From Pseudomonadota bacterium (GTDB lineage Bacteria; Pseudomonadota; Gammaproteobacteria; Pseudomonadales; Oceanobacteraceae), in the NCBI GenBank assembly GCA_030145845.1, contig JAIXHJ010000004.1, forward strand, positions 1-64,000: a stretch of DNA of 64,000 nt. Direction: 5' to 3'. Under the pieces are notes generated by a model, which ran no database searches, was not told where the DNA came from, and saw only the letters and a program-made list of their open reading frames with translations. The translations under genes and the position numbers were made by a program. Below are positions 1 through 8,684 of the stretch, piece by piece (the stretch's first letter is position 1; each line of letters opens with the position of its first letter).

Positions 1-196
1 TCCAGCTATCTAGGATTTGCATAATCTGCAACAAATTTGCAAAAGCGTTCCCGATATCCCCCCTTACTTCCCACTATCTCCCGTAATTATCGCGTAGTTC
101 GTTATTGGAATATCTCAGTGGTATTCAATCTCGGCGGCGATCTGCTGTTGATGGGGGGTAAAACGGAAGACCGGCTGAACAGTCAGCCGGCCTGAT
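1..196. other. Window-edge segment without a gene
   Basis: No convincing coding frame is visible. The first 120 bases are AT-rich compared with the rest of the window. The only structure seen is the hairpin at 171-190 next to the dinG stop codon. Confidence 0.5.
171..190 (-). terminator. Possible terminator after dinG
   Basis: A perfect 8-bp stem (CCGGCTGA/TCAGCCGG) with a 4-base loop lies just past the dinG stop. On the minus strand it is followed by only a weak, interrupted T tract, so intrinsic termination is uncertain. Confidence 0.35.
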
Positions 197-2287
197 TCAG
201 ATACGCCGGAACGGTGGCAGCGAGTCCAGCAGCAAACGTCCGTAACGCTGTGATAACAGCCGTTTATCAAGAATGCTGATACGGCCATGATCCGCTTCGG
301 TACGGATCAGCCGGCCGCAGGCCTGTACCAGGCGGATTGAGGCCGCCGGCAGGGTCAGATCCATAAAGGGGTTACGGCCGCGGCTTTCCAGCCATTCCGA
401 AATGGCCGCCTGAATCGGATCATCCGGTACTGCAAACGGGATTTTCACAATCACTACATGGGTAACATAGTTACCCGGCAAATCGATACCTTCAGCAAAA
501 CTGGCGAGACCAAAAATAATACTGCCCCCGCCATTATCAATGCGTTCCTTGTGGCGGCGGACGATTTCCGACTTGGGCAGAAAGCCCTGACATAGCAGCT
601 GGTCATACCAGTCAGACAGGAAAGTGTCCCGGGTTGCCTCCAGCTGCATACGCGAACTGAACAGCACCAGTGTGCCGCGACTGAGATCCACTTCCCGACG
701 CAGCCAGTCTTCAATGTCGGACTGAAACTGTTCGCTTTTCGGATCGGATGCCAGTGACACCGGCTGAATTTCGCCCAGCTCCTGATAATTAAACGGACTG
801 GCCACGCGCTGATAATTGGCCCAGTCCGGCAGACCGCTTTCCCAGCTCAGCTTATTGAAGCTGTTCAGCGCCGTCAGGGTGGCCGAAGTTACCACCGCGC
901 CATAACAGCGATTCCACAGGTTACGCCGCAGCTGATCCGCCACCGCAATGGGCGACGCACTGAGGCGGATATCCCAGTTGTCACCAAAGGGAATACGGCT
1001 GATCCAGCGTGCCACCGGCAGTTGCCCTTCCGCTTCTTCAGCGCACAGCCAGGACAGAGCCTCTGACAACTGTTCAGCCCGTGCAAACAGGATACCCATC
1101 GGCGCCTGCCAGGCTTCGGCCACGTCACGCGGGAAATCACCGTCTTCTTTCGGGTCGAGGGATTTCTGCAGCATGTCGTTGAGCTTATCCATACACAGCA
1201 GCAGCGGTTGCAGCGGACCTTTCATGTTGGCCAGCAGCTGACGCAGATTTTCCGGCATTCTGCCCTGCTCAAAGCGCAGGCGCTCGTTGTCGCCGAGCAG
1301 ATCCATCAGCAGCGGCCATACCAGGCTGATACTCTGAATAATGTCGCGGATGTTCTGCGGTGCCTCGCTCAGCGAATGCATCAGAGTGTGCGGAATCCCG
1401 GCCGCCGCGACAAACTGCTCCAGCCCCTTTTCCAGCTGCTGCAGCCACTGACGCTGGGCGCGGATACCAATTTCCAGACGGAAATGGTTCAGCGCCTTGT
1501 CGGCCAGATGGTGGCCTTCATCGAAGACATAAATGGTTTTTTCCGGCCCCGGCAATACCGCCCCGCCACCCAGCGACAGATCGGCCAGCACCAGGTCATG
1601 GTTAGCGACGATCACGTCGGCTTCATCCATGGCATTCCGGGCTTTGTAAAACGCACAGTTCTGGAAGTGAGGACAGCGGCGGTTGGAGCATTCACGGTGA
1701 GTCGCCGTCAGATGCGTCCACTGGGCATCTTCAATGGATTCCGGCAACCGGTCGCGGTCTCCGTCCCACTCCCCGGAACCGTATTTCAGCAGCAGCGACT
1801 CATACAGTTCTTTGTCTTTCTCTTCCGGCGACTGTTCAAACAGATCCACCGTCGATAACAGGCCGGACAGATGCTGCAGCGATTTATCCAGCTTCAGCAG
1901 GCACAGGTAACGGCCCCGGCCTTTGGCCAGCGCGAAATTGAACGGCAGGGAAATGGTTTTCTTCAGGTTCGGCAGATCCTTGTCCAGAATCTGCTCCTGC
2001 AGCGCCACCGTGGCGGTGGAAATCAGCAGTTTGCGCTCTTTCTCAATCGCCAGCGGCAACGCGGCCAGCAGATAAGCCAGGGTTTTACCGGTGCCGGTGC
2101 CGGCTTCAACCACCGCCAGCCCGGCATCGTTGTCACGCTGACCTTTTTCATCTTCGTGAATGGCGCCCAGACTTTTAGCGATCTCAGCGATCATCACCCG
2201 CTGGCCAAGACGGGGCTTGAGACCGAGGGCTTTAATGCATTCGCGGTACAGACCCTGAATGCGTTCTTTCGATTCTTTAGTCAGCAT
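197..2287 (-). CDS. dinG: DinG-type ATP-dependent DNA helicase
   Basis: An XPD/Rad3-like superfamily 2 5'-3' helicase that in this family unwinds DNA, R-loops and other structures during repair. The 696 residues show Walker A (EAGTGTGKT, residues 61-69), a DEGH box (256-259) and a motif VI-like QACGRLIRTE near the C-terminus. Four cysteines at 129, 200, 205 and 211 match the iron-sulfur cluster of DinG/XPD helicases. Length is close to E. coli DinG (716). It starts 11 bases downstream of the gspB stop and may be the last gene of the exeA-gspB unit. No LexA box was seen directly upstream, so SOS control is not evident. YoaA is a close paralogue, but the length and spacing favour DinG. Confidence 0.88.
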   Translation of the reverse strand: MLTKESKERIQGLYRECIKALGLKPRLGQRVMIAEIAKSLGAIHEDEKGQRDNDAGLAVVEAGTGTGKTLAYLLAALPLAIEKERKLLISTATVALQEQILDKDLPNLKKTISLPFNFALAKGRGRYLCLLKLDKSLQHLSGLLSTVDLFEQSPEEKDKELYESLLLKYGSGEWDGDRDRLPESIEDAQWTHLTATHRECSNRRCPHFQNCAFYKARNAMDEADVIVANHDLVLADLSLGGGAVLPGPEKTIYVFDEGHHLADKALNHFRLEIGIRAQRQWLQQLEKGLEQFVAAAGIPHTLMHSLSEAPQNIRDIIQSISLVWPLLMDLLGDNERLRFEQGRMPENLRQLLANMKGPLQPLLLCMDKLNDMLQKSLDPKEDGDFPRDVAEAWQAPMGILFARAEQLSEALSWLCAEEAEGQLPVARWISRIPFGDNWDIRLSASPIAVADQLRRNLWNRCYGAVVTSATLTALNSFNKLSWESGLPDWANYQRVASPFNYQELGEIQPVSLASDPKSEQFQSDIEDWLRREVDLSRGTLVLFSSRMQLEATRDTFLSDWYDQLLCQGFLPKSEIVRRHKERIDNGGGSIIFGLASFAEGIDLPGNYVTHVVIVKIPFAVPDDPIQAAISEWLESRGRNPFMDLTLPAASIRLVQACGRLIRTEADHGRISILDKRLLSQRYGRLLLDSLPPFRRI

Positions 2288-2298
2288 AATGTCAGAAG

Positions 2299-2952
2299 TT
2301 AATCACTGCCGGGGATGGCCTGCCAGCCTTTACTGCGGCCGACATGAACCGGCCAGCCTTCAACATCCAGCATGATGCCGTCGGCGGTAATTTCCTGCAG
2401 CACGACACCATCGGCGATCACATCGCCTTCGCGCCATTCGCGGTTATTCATTACCACGCTGCGCTTATCGGCGGCCGGGCTGTAGATATGACTGTTGATC
2501 ATCAGTTGCGGGATACGCCGCAGCGCCGCCATTGGTGGCAAGGCCCGTTTGGGTACTTCAGCCAGCCCGGCTTCTGCTGAGGGGCTGACAGGCGGTTGCT
2601 CAGCGGGCGCCGCCACTACTGCTGGTGGCGGCGGCACGTCAACACGCTGCTCCACCACTGGTGCTTGTGCTACCGCCGCCGGCTCAGGCGTCAGGCCGGC
2701 AGCCCCGACAGGCGGCTGAGGCGTAAACAGGTCCGCGGCGTCACTGACATCCTCTGTCGTCAGTGACAGCAGATTCCAGATCAGTGCGGCCGCCACCAGA
2801 ACGGCAATCGCCAGCAGGATATAAACTGCCCGGCGGTCGGCCGCGGTGGCAGCCGCCTGACCCCAGCGCGGAGCCGGTTCAGCGCCCGCGGCCTGATGAT
2901 CATCGCGGCGCTGCTGCTCAGATTTGCGCAGGGCATCCAGAATATAAGACAT
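2299..2952 (-). CDS. gspB: General secretion pathway protein B (GspB/ExeB-like)
   Basis: An inner-membrane partner of the ExeA ATPase, which in the ExeAB system helps the type II secretion secretin assemble through peptidoglycan. The start at 2952 gives the hallmark N-terminus MSYILDALRKSEQQR; a longer frame adds nine residues with no family support. One membrane helix spans about residues 42-62, followed by a Pro/Ala-rich periplasmic linker and a C-terminal T2SSB-type domain (about 150-210). It begins one base after the exeA stop, so the two are almost certainly co-translated. No other type II secretion genes are in the window. Confidence 0.85.
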   Translation of the reverse strand: MSYILDALRKSEQQRRDDHQAAGAEPAPRWGQAAATAADRRAVYILLAIAVLVAAALIWNLLSLTTEDVSDAADLFTPQPPVGAAGLTPEPAAVAQAPVVEQRVDVPPPPAVVAAPAEQPPVSPSAEAGLAEVPKRALPPMAALRRIPQLMINSHIYSPAADKRSVVMNNREWREGDVIADGVVLQEITADGIMLDVEGWPVHVGRSKGWQAIPGSD

Positions 2953-2953
2953 C

Positions 2954-4435
2954 TCAGCTGCCCTCCGCCGGCGATGCATGCTGCTGCAGATAAAATAGGG
3001 TCTGCGGACCGATAATACGGTCCGCCGTCAGACCATAACGGGTCTGGAAATTCATAATCCGGCGCGCCAGCAGCGGGTCATAAAAACGGCCATCCGGAGC
3101 CGCAGCGGGCGAGCCGGCCGGTGCTACCACCTGCCAGTCAGAATGCCATTCCATGCCCAGCTGCTGCCTCACCCAGAGCACAATATCGGAGGTATCCCCC
3201 GGACGGATCAGCTGCTGCTGATAGCCGTCCGGCGAATCCCAGAAAATGAGAGCCTGGCCAGTATATTGCTGACCGGGTACGGGCAGCGTTGTCTGCCATT
3301 GCTCGCCCTGCGGCGTGCGCACCCGGATGACAAACTCAGCCCCGGCATCGGTCAGCTGCTGCAGCGGCCAGTCAACCCAGAGACAATCCGCACCCTGTAC
3401 GGCCACCTGCTGGCAGTCTGTCAGGGCCGTACCCCACTGCCGTTCAGACAGCAGCGCCACCGGGTTCTGCACCGGTGGGCTGCCTGCTGCCGACAGCAGA
3501 GACTCAAGCGCTGGCTGCCGCTTGAGCAGCAGCGCGGCCACTCCGGCCAGAATCAGCAGCGCAGCCATGCCCAGCAGCAGCGGACGAACCACCGCCGGCC
3601 GCTGCCTGCGGCTGCTGCCCGTGGCCACCGGATCACCGAATATTTCACGCTCGGCACCCTTCACCAGTGCCACGGAGACCTGCTTCTGCTCTGACGCGTA
3701 AGCACCGAGCAACGCCCGGTCGGCCAGCGTATTGATAATGCGTGGCACGCCACGACTGGCCTGCCACAGACGGCGGATTGCCGGACCGCTGAACAGCGTG
3801 TCGTCGACGCCGGCCTGATGAAGGCGGAAACTCAGGTAATCGGCCGTTTCCTTCAGGTTCAGATGACGCAGATGATAACGGGCGGTAATGCGTTGATTCA
3901 GCTGGCGCAGGTCATAGCGGCGCAGGATTTCCTGCAGCTCCGGCTGGCCCACCAGAATCAGGGTCAGCAGCTTTTCTTTTTCCGTTTCCAGGTTCGTCAG
4001 CAGACGGATCTGCTCCAGCAGTTCCGCCGGCATCGACTGCGCTTCGTCAATCACACAGATAACCTGATGGCCTTTGGCATATTCCGCCAGCAGACCCTCA
4101 TTGAGATGGCGGTAGAGATCCCGCAGAGACGCATCCGCCGGATAACGGATATCCAGTTCATCGCACAGGCTCTGCAGCAGCTCCTGTGCAGACAACTGCG
4201 GATTGAACAGATAGGCGGTACGAACGTTGTCGGGTACATCATGCAGGAAAGCACGGCACAGCGTGGTTTTTCCGGTCCCCACCTCCCCGGTCAGACAGAT
4301 CAGTCCACCATGCCCGGTGAGGGCATAATGCAGATGCGCCAGCGCTTCCTGATGCCCGCCTGAGGGGTACAGGAAGTCGGGGTCGGGCGCGATGGTGAAC
4401 GGGAAACGGCTGAAGCCGAAATACTCAAGGTACAT
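2954..4435 (-). CDS. exeA: ExeA-type AAA ATPase with peptidoglycan-binding domain
   Basis: A membrane ATPase that with GspB/ExeB remodels or binds peptidoglycan for secretin assembly. The N-terminus (MYLEYFGFSRFPF...PDPDFLY) is typical of the family and sets the start at 4435, twelve codons inside the longest frame. Walker A is at residues 50-58 (GEVGTGKTT) and Walker B at 125-133 (VICVIDEAQ). A membrane helix sits near residues 280-300. The last 60 residues carry a peptidoglycan-binding motif (ARRIMNFQTRYGL...GPQTLFYL). It lies 68 bases after the outer-membrane protein gene on the same strand. MSHA-type ExeA paralogues look similar, so the secretion system served is inferred. Confidence 0.85.
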   Translation of the reverse strand: MYLEYFGFSRFPFTIAPDPDFLYPSGGHQEALAHLHYALTGHGGLICLTGEVGTGKTTLCRAFLHDVPDNVRTAYLFNPQLSAQELLQSLCDELDIRYPADASLRDLYRHLNEGLLAEYAKGHQVICVIDEAQSMPAELLEQIRLLTNLETEKEKLLTLILVGQPELQEILRRYDLRQLNQRITARYHLRHLNLKETADYLSFRLHQAGVDDTLFSGPAIRRLWQASRGVPRIINTLADRALLGAYASEQKQVSVALVKGAEREIFGDPVATGSSRRQRPAVVRPLLLGMAALLILAGVAALLLKRQPALESLLSAAGSPPVQNPVALLSERQWGTALTDCQQVAVQGADCLWVDWPLQQLTDAGAEFVIRVRTPQGEQWQTTLPVPGQQYTGQALIFWDSPDGYQQQLIRPGDTSDIVLWVRQQLGMEWHSDWQVVAPAGSPAAAPDGRFYDPLLARRIMNFQTRYGLTADRIIGPQTLFYLQQHASPAEGS

Positions 4436-4503
4436 GGAGCGCTGCGTGTAATGTCTGAAGCCGGCCATCATAACGGATTTTGCCGGCTTCGGCAGTGCTG
4501 CGC

Positions 4504-5526
4504 TTACCAGTACCAGCCAAGACGCAGATTCATCTGCAGGTCGCGGGCACTGTGCAGGCGCTGATCGTCGCTGATCAGACTCAGCTCGTGATAACGGCTG
4601 AACCAGTGCAGACCGAACTGATTGGTCGTGTGCACGGAGACACCCAGATTACCAGCCGGAGAAGACCAGCTTTTCATCAGGCTCAGGCGGCGGTAGCGGC
4701 CATGGACATAACCGGCAACACTCAGCGCATAGGGCTCATATCTGGCTTCGGCATCCAGCGTCACAGGAATCTGAGTGCTGTAATCGTCCTGACCGGAACG
4801 CCCGGATGCAGAACCACTGCTGCTGCACACGCTGGAACTGCTGTCACCGAGATTGATGCAGCCGGTGGTGTAGCCCGCATCCGGCAGCAGCCAGTAATTC
4901 ACCAGGTCAGACAAGGTGGCCGACAGCTGCCAGTCGGTAAAGCCGTTATACGCAATGGCCAGATCGGCACTGAAACCATGTCCGTCAGGGACATCGACCT
5001 GGTATTCAAGAATTTTGTCTTCATCGAAATAGTAATTCAGGGTCGCCGAGGCCGACACTTCACTGCCCGCCGAGGATACCCCCTGCAGCTGTCCGAACTG
5101 ATATTCGCTGATGCGGTAATAGGCGAACGACGGCGTCAGCTGCCAGTCGGCAAAGTTCATCGTCTTACCCAACCGTATGCCCTGCCCACGGAACGATTTC
5201 ACACTCAGGTCCAGGTCGTATTCTTCATCTGAGGCCAGATTCTGCTCCAGATTACGGTAAAAGACCGACGTGCCTTTGCTGAATTTCAGATAATAATACC
5301 AGCGCTGCTCCTGACTCAGGTGCCAGCTGTCGTAATCAACCCCGAAGGTAATCCGCCCGTCCGCATAGGCATAGGTACCGGGATTAAAATCGCCGTCCCA
5401 GCCAGACACCATATCACTGACCGGCACAGGCTCCGACGAGGAATGGAGCGTAAGACTGCTGTACACACCGCCACCGGCGAGCGCCGGTGACGACATCAGT
5501 GTCAGCATAAGAAGAGAATGGCGCAT
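4504..5526 (-). CDS. Predicted outer-membrane beta-barrel protein
   Basis: Not recognised as a named family. The 340 residues begin with a signal peptide (cleavage likely after SSPALA, about residue 17) and continue as alternating polar/aromatic strands, ending in LRLGWYW, a terminal aromatic as in BAM-inserted barrels. There is no plug, TonB box or enzymatic motif. Its ATG overlaps the stop of the upstream giant lipoprotein gene (ATGA), which implies coupled translation and probably a physical pair. Function is unknown; export or anchoring of the lipoprotein is a guess from the coupling. Confidence 0.65.
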   Translation of the reverse strand: MRHSLLMLTLMSSPALAGGGVYSSLTLHSSSEPVPVSDMVSGWDGDFNPGTYAYADGRITFGVDYDSWHLSQEQRWYYYLKFSKGTSVFYRNLEQNLASDEEYDLDLSVKSFRGQGIRLGKTMNFADWQLTPSFAYYRISEYQFGQLQGVSSAGSEVSASATLNYYFDEDKILEYQVDVPDGHGFSADLAIAYNGFTDWQLSATLSDLVNYWLLPDAGYTTGCINLGDSSSSVCSSSGSASGRSGQDDYSTQIPVTLDAEARYEPYALSVAGYVHGRYRRLSLMKSWSSPAGNLGVSVHTTNQFGLHWFSRYHELSLISDDQRLHSARDLQMNLRLGWYW

Positions 5527-8500
5527 CAGCCTCCCAGAATAATAAATTGCCCGTCACTGAAACGGACCACATAAATACCGTCGCGTTCCTCGCGCACCAC
5601 ACCGACCAGTGAATTGCGGTAAGTGACATAGCCTACGGCATCACAGTCAGCCGCATCAGACTCATCCCGGTTGATGATACCGCACGGCTGCTCTGTACCA
5701 TCCAGGCCGTACTGAACATCCGATGAGGAATAAAAGCCGATACTCTCGCCGCTGTCATCGCCGGTAAACAGGGTGACACCGCCGCGGAAAATAATCAGAT
5801 CAGACAGCTCATAGGCATACGCTGAAGAACTGCCATCCTCATTCTGCAGCTGGCTTTCGCCGACCGCATAAGCCAGATACAGACTCTGGGCGCGACTGCC
5901 GGTGGGCAGCACATCGACCAGATAATCATAATCGTAGCCGGCGCTGATGCCCACCTCCCACTCATCCGGCGCTTTCCGGGTCAGGGACATATCAACAATG
6001 GCAACCGGCAGCCGGGAAAAACTTTCGCTGACCGCGGTCAGGCAATCGGCACCATCGGCACATTCAACCAGTTCATGGGCCAGACGCACATTCAGTGCCT
6101 CAAACCCCTGAGCAAAGGTCGCAATCAGTTCACCGTCGAGGGTTTCCGTGGACTGCAGAATGGCATTGCCGTCACCATCTTCATGGAACAGAACTTTATA
6201 TACCCCCCGCGCCGGAATGGAAAAATACCCCAGATAGCCGCCGTCGACGACCTCCTGCACGGTAAGTTTTGCGTCAGTTTCTTCCAGCGAGTTACAGGTA
6301 TCGGTCGTCCGCACACCGTTATCAACGACCACCGAGCATTTGCGCACACCGGCACTGTCGACATCGTCTGCGGCAAAAATTTCAATGCGGTTGATGCCGT
6401 AGCCATTGACCTGCACATCGACATAATCACCACTGCGGTACACGGCATCACCGCTGTTATCTGTGCCGTAGAGAATGGTCTGGTCGTAGGCAATCTCATA
6501 GGTAAACAAGCCGCTTTCAATCAGGCCGTTGGTAAAGCCATCGCGGACTTTCAGGAAATCATCCGCTTCCGGCCAGACACTGTCAGAATAATAATTGGCC
6601 GACTGCGAGGTGGTTGCGGTTAAGGTCAGTTCAGCCAGGTCAGCAAGTTGTTCTTGTTCGCCATCCTCCTGCAACAGACCTTCGATTTTTCCGCTGCTGA
6701 GCAGTGACACCGCCAGCTCAGTAATATTGTAGTGATAAACCTGCCCCTGCACTTCATCATTGGCCACCGCCAGTACATCTTTTACGCCCAGCAATGACAG
6801 TTCAACATACAGTTCCAGCGTCTGCTGATTACCAGCGACAGTCACCGGAATTTCCACATACGGCCAGCTCAGACTGAAACCCAGTGGTTCGTGGTAGCCA
6901 TCCGTCAGCTGGTCATTTTCATCGGCCACCCGGGTTAATGGCGGCAGCGTATACGGGGTATCGTAAACAATACGGAAATATGGATCATTGGTGGTCTGCA
7001 CCCCGCTGTCATCCGTGGTTACGACCGGCGCAAAGGTGACGGTAAAAGAGGCGGCATCATCGCACCCGGCACAATTCACCATCAGGCTGCCAGAGAGAAC
7101 AAAATCAAAGGCGTAATATTCACCCTCTGCCGCATCCAGATCATCCACACTGACGCCGCTAAAGGAAATGTCCAGCGGGTCATCACCGGGCACAGTAAAT
7201 ATCTGCTGCTCAGCATCGTAGCGTGTGTCGCTGGGACAACCATTATTCAGACAGGCGATATAATCGAATAACACATCCCGCAGCTGTTGTGAGGCCGCAT
7301 TCAGTGACGGAGCGATGCCCTTATAGACAGCGTTAAGGCCATCATAATAGGCAACCGTTTTCGCCACATAAGCCGGATCAATAAAACTGTGTACACAACT
7401 GGTGTCCGTCTGTGCCGTACCGGAAGGACAGGTATTAGGATCCTGGCCTTTATAATTAATCAGCCGCTCATTCAGGTCCGCAATAAAGACCTTGGCGTTA
7501 TTAATCCGGTCGAGCCAGTCATCCACTTCAGATACCGCAACCGTTACCGCCGTCATTTCACCTTCATTCAGGGCGGCCATCTGTTCGTCCAGCCGGGTCA
7601 GTACACTGCTGATGGACGCCGGCACCTGAAAGCTGCGACTGCTGAAAAACGCCTGATTATCAGCCAGCACCTGATGCGCCGCACGGAAAATATCGTACAG
7701 TGAAATACCGCCGCCACCTTTCTGATACAACTGCCCCTGATTAATCAGAAATTCATGCACCAGCCCGGCCAGCCATTCGGTTTCACTGATTCCGGCTTCT
7801 TTGGCCAGCTGCTGCGCTGCCGCCGCCAGAGCACCATAATAAATCGCATCCGGCAACAGAGCGGAAGACAGACCGCTGTCGTTATAAAGATCGGCGGGTT
7901 CCAGCGCGCGGCTGGAAATAATATCGGCGACACCAAACAGGCGGTTCAGCCACAGATTGGCTCTTTCCGTGGTAAATGCCGTATAAACACCGGTGCGCGG
8001 CGTGGTCGGATTTTCATTTTCGCTGCCATCGGTATCGATATAACTGGTGTAGGCCAGTGCGCTGGCCAGATGCGTTATCCAGTTAATATTGATACGCATG
8101 TTGTCCTGCACATTGCCGACGGAGGCACGCAGTTCCAGATCCCCGTCGACGGGCGCATCTTCGCCATAATTCCATTCCGCACTGCAGCCTGATGGAAGCT
8201 GACAGGACACCGTCGTAACACTGCCTTCCTTTGGCAGCACGATCAGCGTCATCGGCGAACCGGTATCATCACTGTCGACTTCCACCGAATAATAAGCAGC
8301 TGCGGTTGTTGTCGCCTTTTCACCGGCATAAACCTCAACATAATCGTCATTAATTTCGGTTTCGGTCTGTCCCTGGGTGTCAATGGGCACCGCCTGCACC
8401 ACCGCATTATGCACATTGCTGGCGCCGACAAATCCGTTGACGTACTGGTTGGGCTGAACATTCTGACTGCTTGAGGTGCTGTTACCACTGCACCCCGCCA

Positions 8501-8552
8501 CAGCCACCGACAGGGCCATAATCCCCGTGGCAGTGAGGGTCTGAAATTTCAT
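5526..8552 (-). CDS. Giant lipoprotein of unknown function (1008 aa)
   Basis: Starts with a lipoprotein signal (lipobox VAGC, Cys21; +2 Ser predicts outer-membrane sorting) and a Ser/Asn-rich linker. The body is acidic, rich in Asp, Tyr and Ser, with several cysteine pairs, and no enzymatic motif was seen. Residues about 150-290 contain a helical segment (HLASALAY ... YYGALAAAAQQLAKEAG) that reappears in the lipoprotein at 12124-15093, and both end in a similar motif (VVRF-DG-F / VIRY-DG-W). It is coupled by a 4-base overlap to the barrel gene downstream. Exoprotein or surface-lipoprotein secretion through the type II system is possible given exeA-gspB next door, but this is inference. Confidence 0.75.
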   Translation of the reverse strand: MKFQTLTATGIMALSVAVAGCSGNSTSSSQNVQPNQYVNGFVGASNVHNAVVQAVPIDTQGQTETEINDDYVEVYAGEKATTTAAAYYSVEVDSDDTGSPMTLIVLPKEGSVTTVSCQLPSGCSAEWNYGEDAPVDGDLELRASVGNVQDNMRININWITHLASALAYTSYIDTDGSENENPTTPRTGVYTAFTTERANLWLNRLFGVADIISSRALEPADLYNDSGLSSALLPDAIYYGALAAAAQQLAKEAGISETEWLAGLVHEFLINQGQLYQKGGGGISLYDIFRAAHQVLADNQAFFSSRSFQVPASISSVLTRLDEQMAALNEGEMTAVTVAVSEVDDWLDRINNAKVFIADLNERLINYKGQDPNTCPSGTAQTDTSCVHSFIDPAYVAKTVAYYDGLNAVYKGIAPSLNAASQQLRDVLFDYIACLNNGCPSDTRYDAEQQIFTVPGDDPLDISFSGVSVDDLDAAEGEYYAFDFVLSGSLMVNCAGCDDAASFTVTFAPVVTTDDSGVQTTNDPYFRIVYDTPYTLPPLTRVADENDQLTDGYHEPLGFSLSWPYVEIPVTVAGNQQTLELYVELSLLGVKDVLAVANDEVQGQVYHYNITELAVSLLSSGKIEGLLQEDGEQEQLADLAELTLTATTSQSANYYSDSVWPEADDFLKVRDGFTNGLIESGLFTYEIAYDQTILYGTDNSGDAVYRSGDYVDVQVNGYGINRIEIFAADDVDSAGVRKCSVVVDNGVRTTDTCNSLEETDAKLTVQEVVDGGYLGYFSIPARGVYKVLFHEDGDGNAILQSTETLDGELIATFAQGFEALNVRLAHELVECADGADCLTAVSESFSRLPVAIVDMSLTRKAPDEWEVGISAGYDYDYLVDVLPTGSRAQSLYLAYAVGESQLQNEDGSSSAYAYELSDLIIFRGGVTLFTGDDSGESIGFYSSSDVQYGLDGTEQPCGIINRDESDAADCDAVGYVTYRNSLVGVVREERDGIYVVRFSDGQFIILGG

Positions 8553-8641
8553 TATTATTGTTATCCGTGTGAGAACGGTTGAATTTTATCATTGTTTTAC
8601 CGCCCACCTGCAACCCTGGCGGTGATCCTGAATGACAGACA

Positions 8642-8670
8642 CAAAAAAGCCCGGAAAGATCCGGGCTTTT
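8642..8670. terminator. Terminator downstream of glcB
   Basis: GCCCGGA/TCCGGGC stem with a 4-base loop, flanked by A6 on one side and T4 on the other. On the minus strand it is followed by six T residues, fitting termination of glcB transcription before the lipoprotein gene. The T4 side could also terminate plus-strand transcripts. Confidence 0.85.
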
Positions 8671-8684
8671 CTGCTCAGTACTGC

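Noticed and set aside
1208..1858. 216-codon plus-strand frame opposite dinG
   Set aside because: Gln/Arg/His-rich shadow composition, no start signal.
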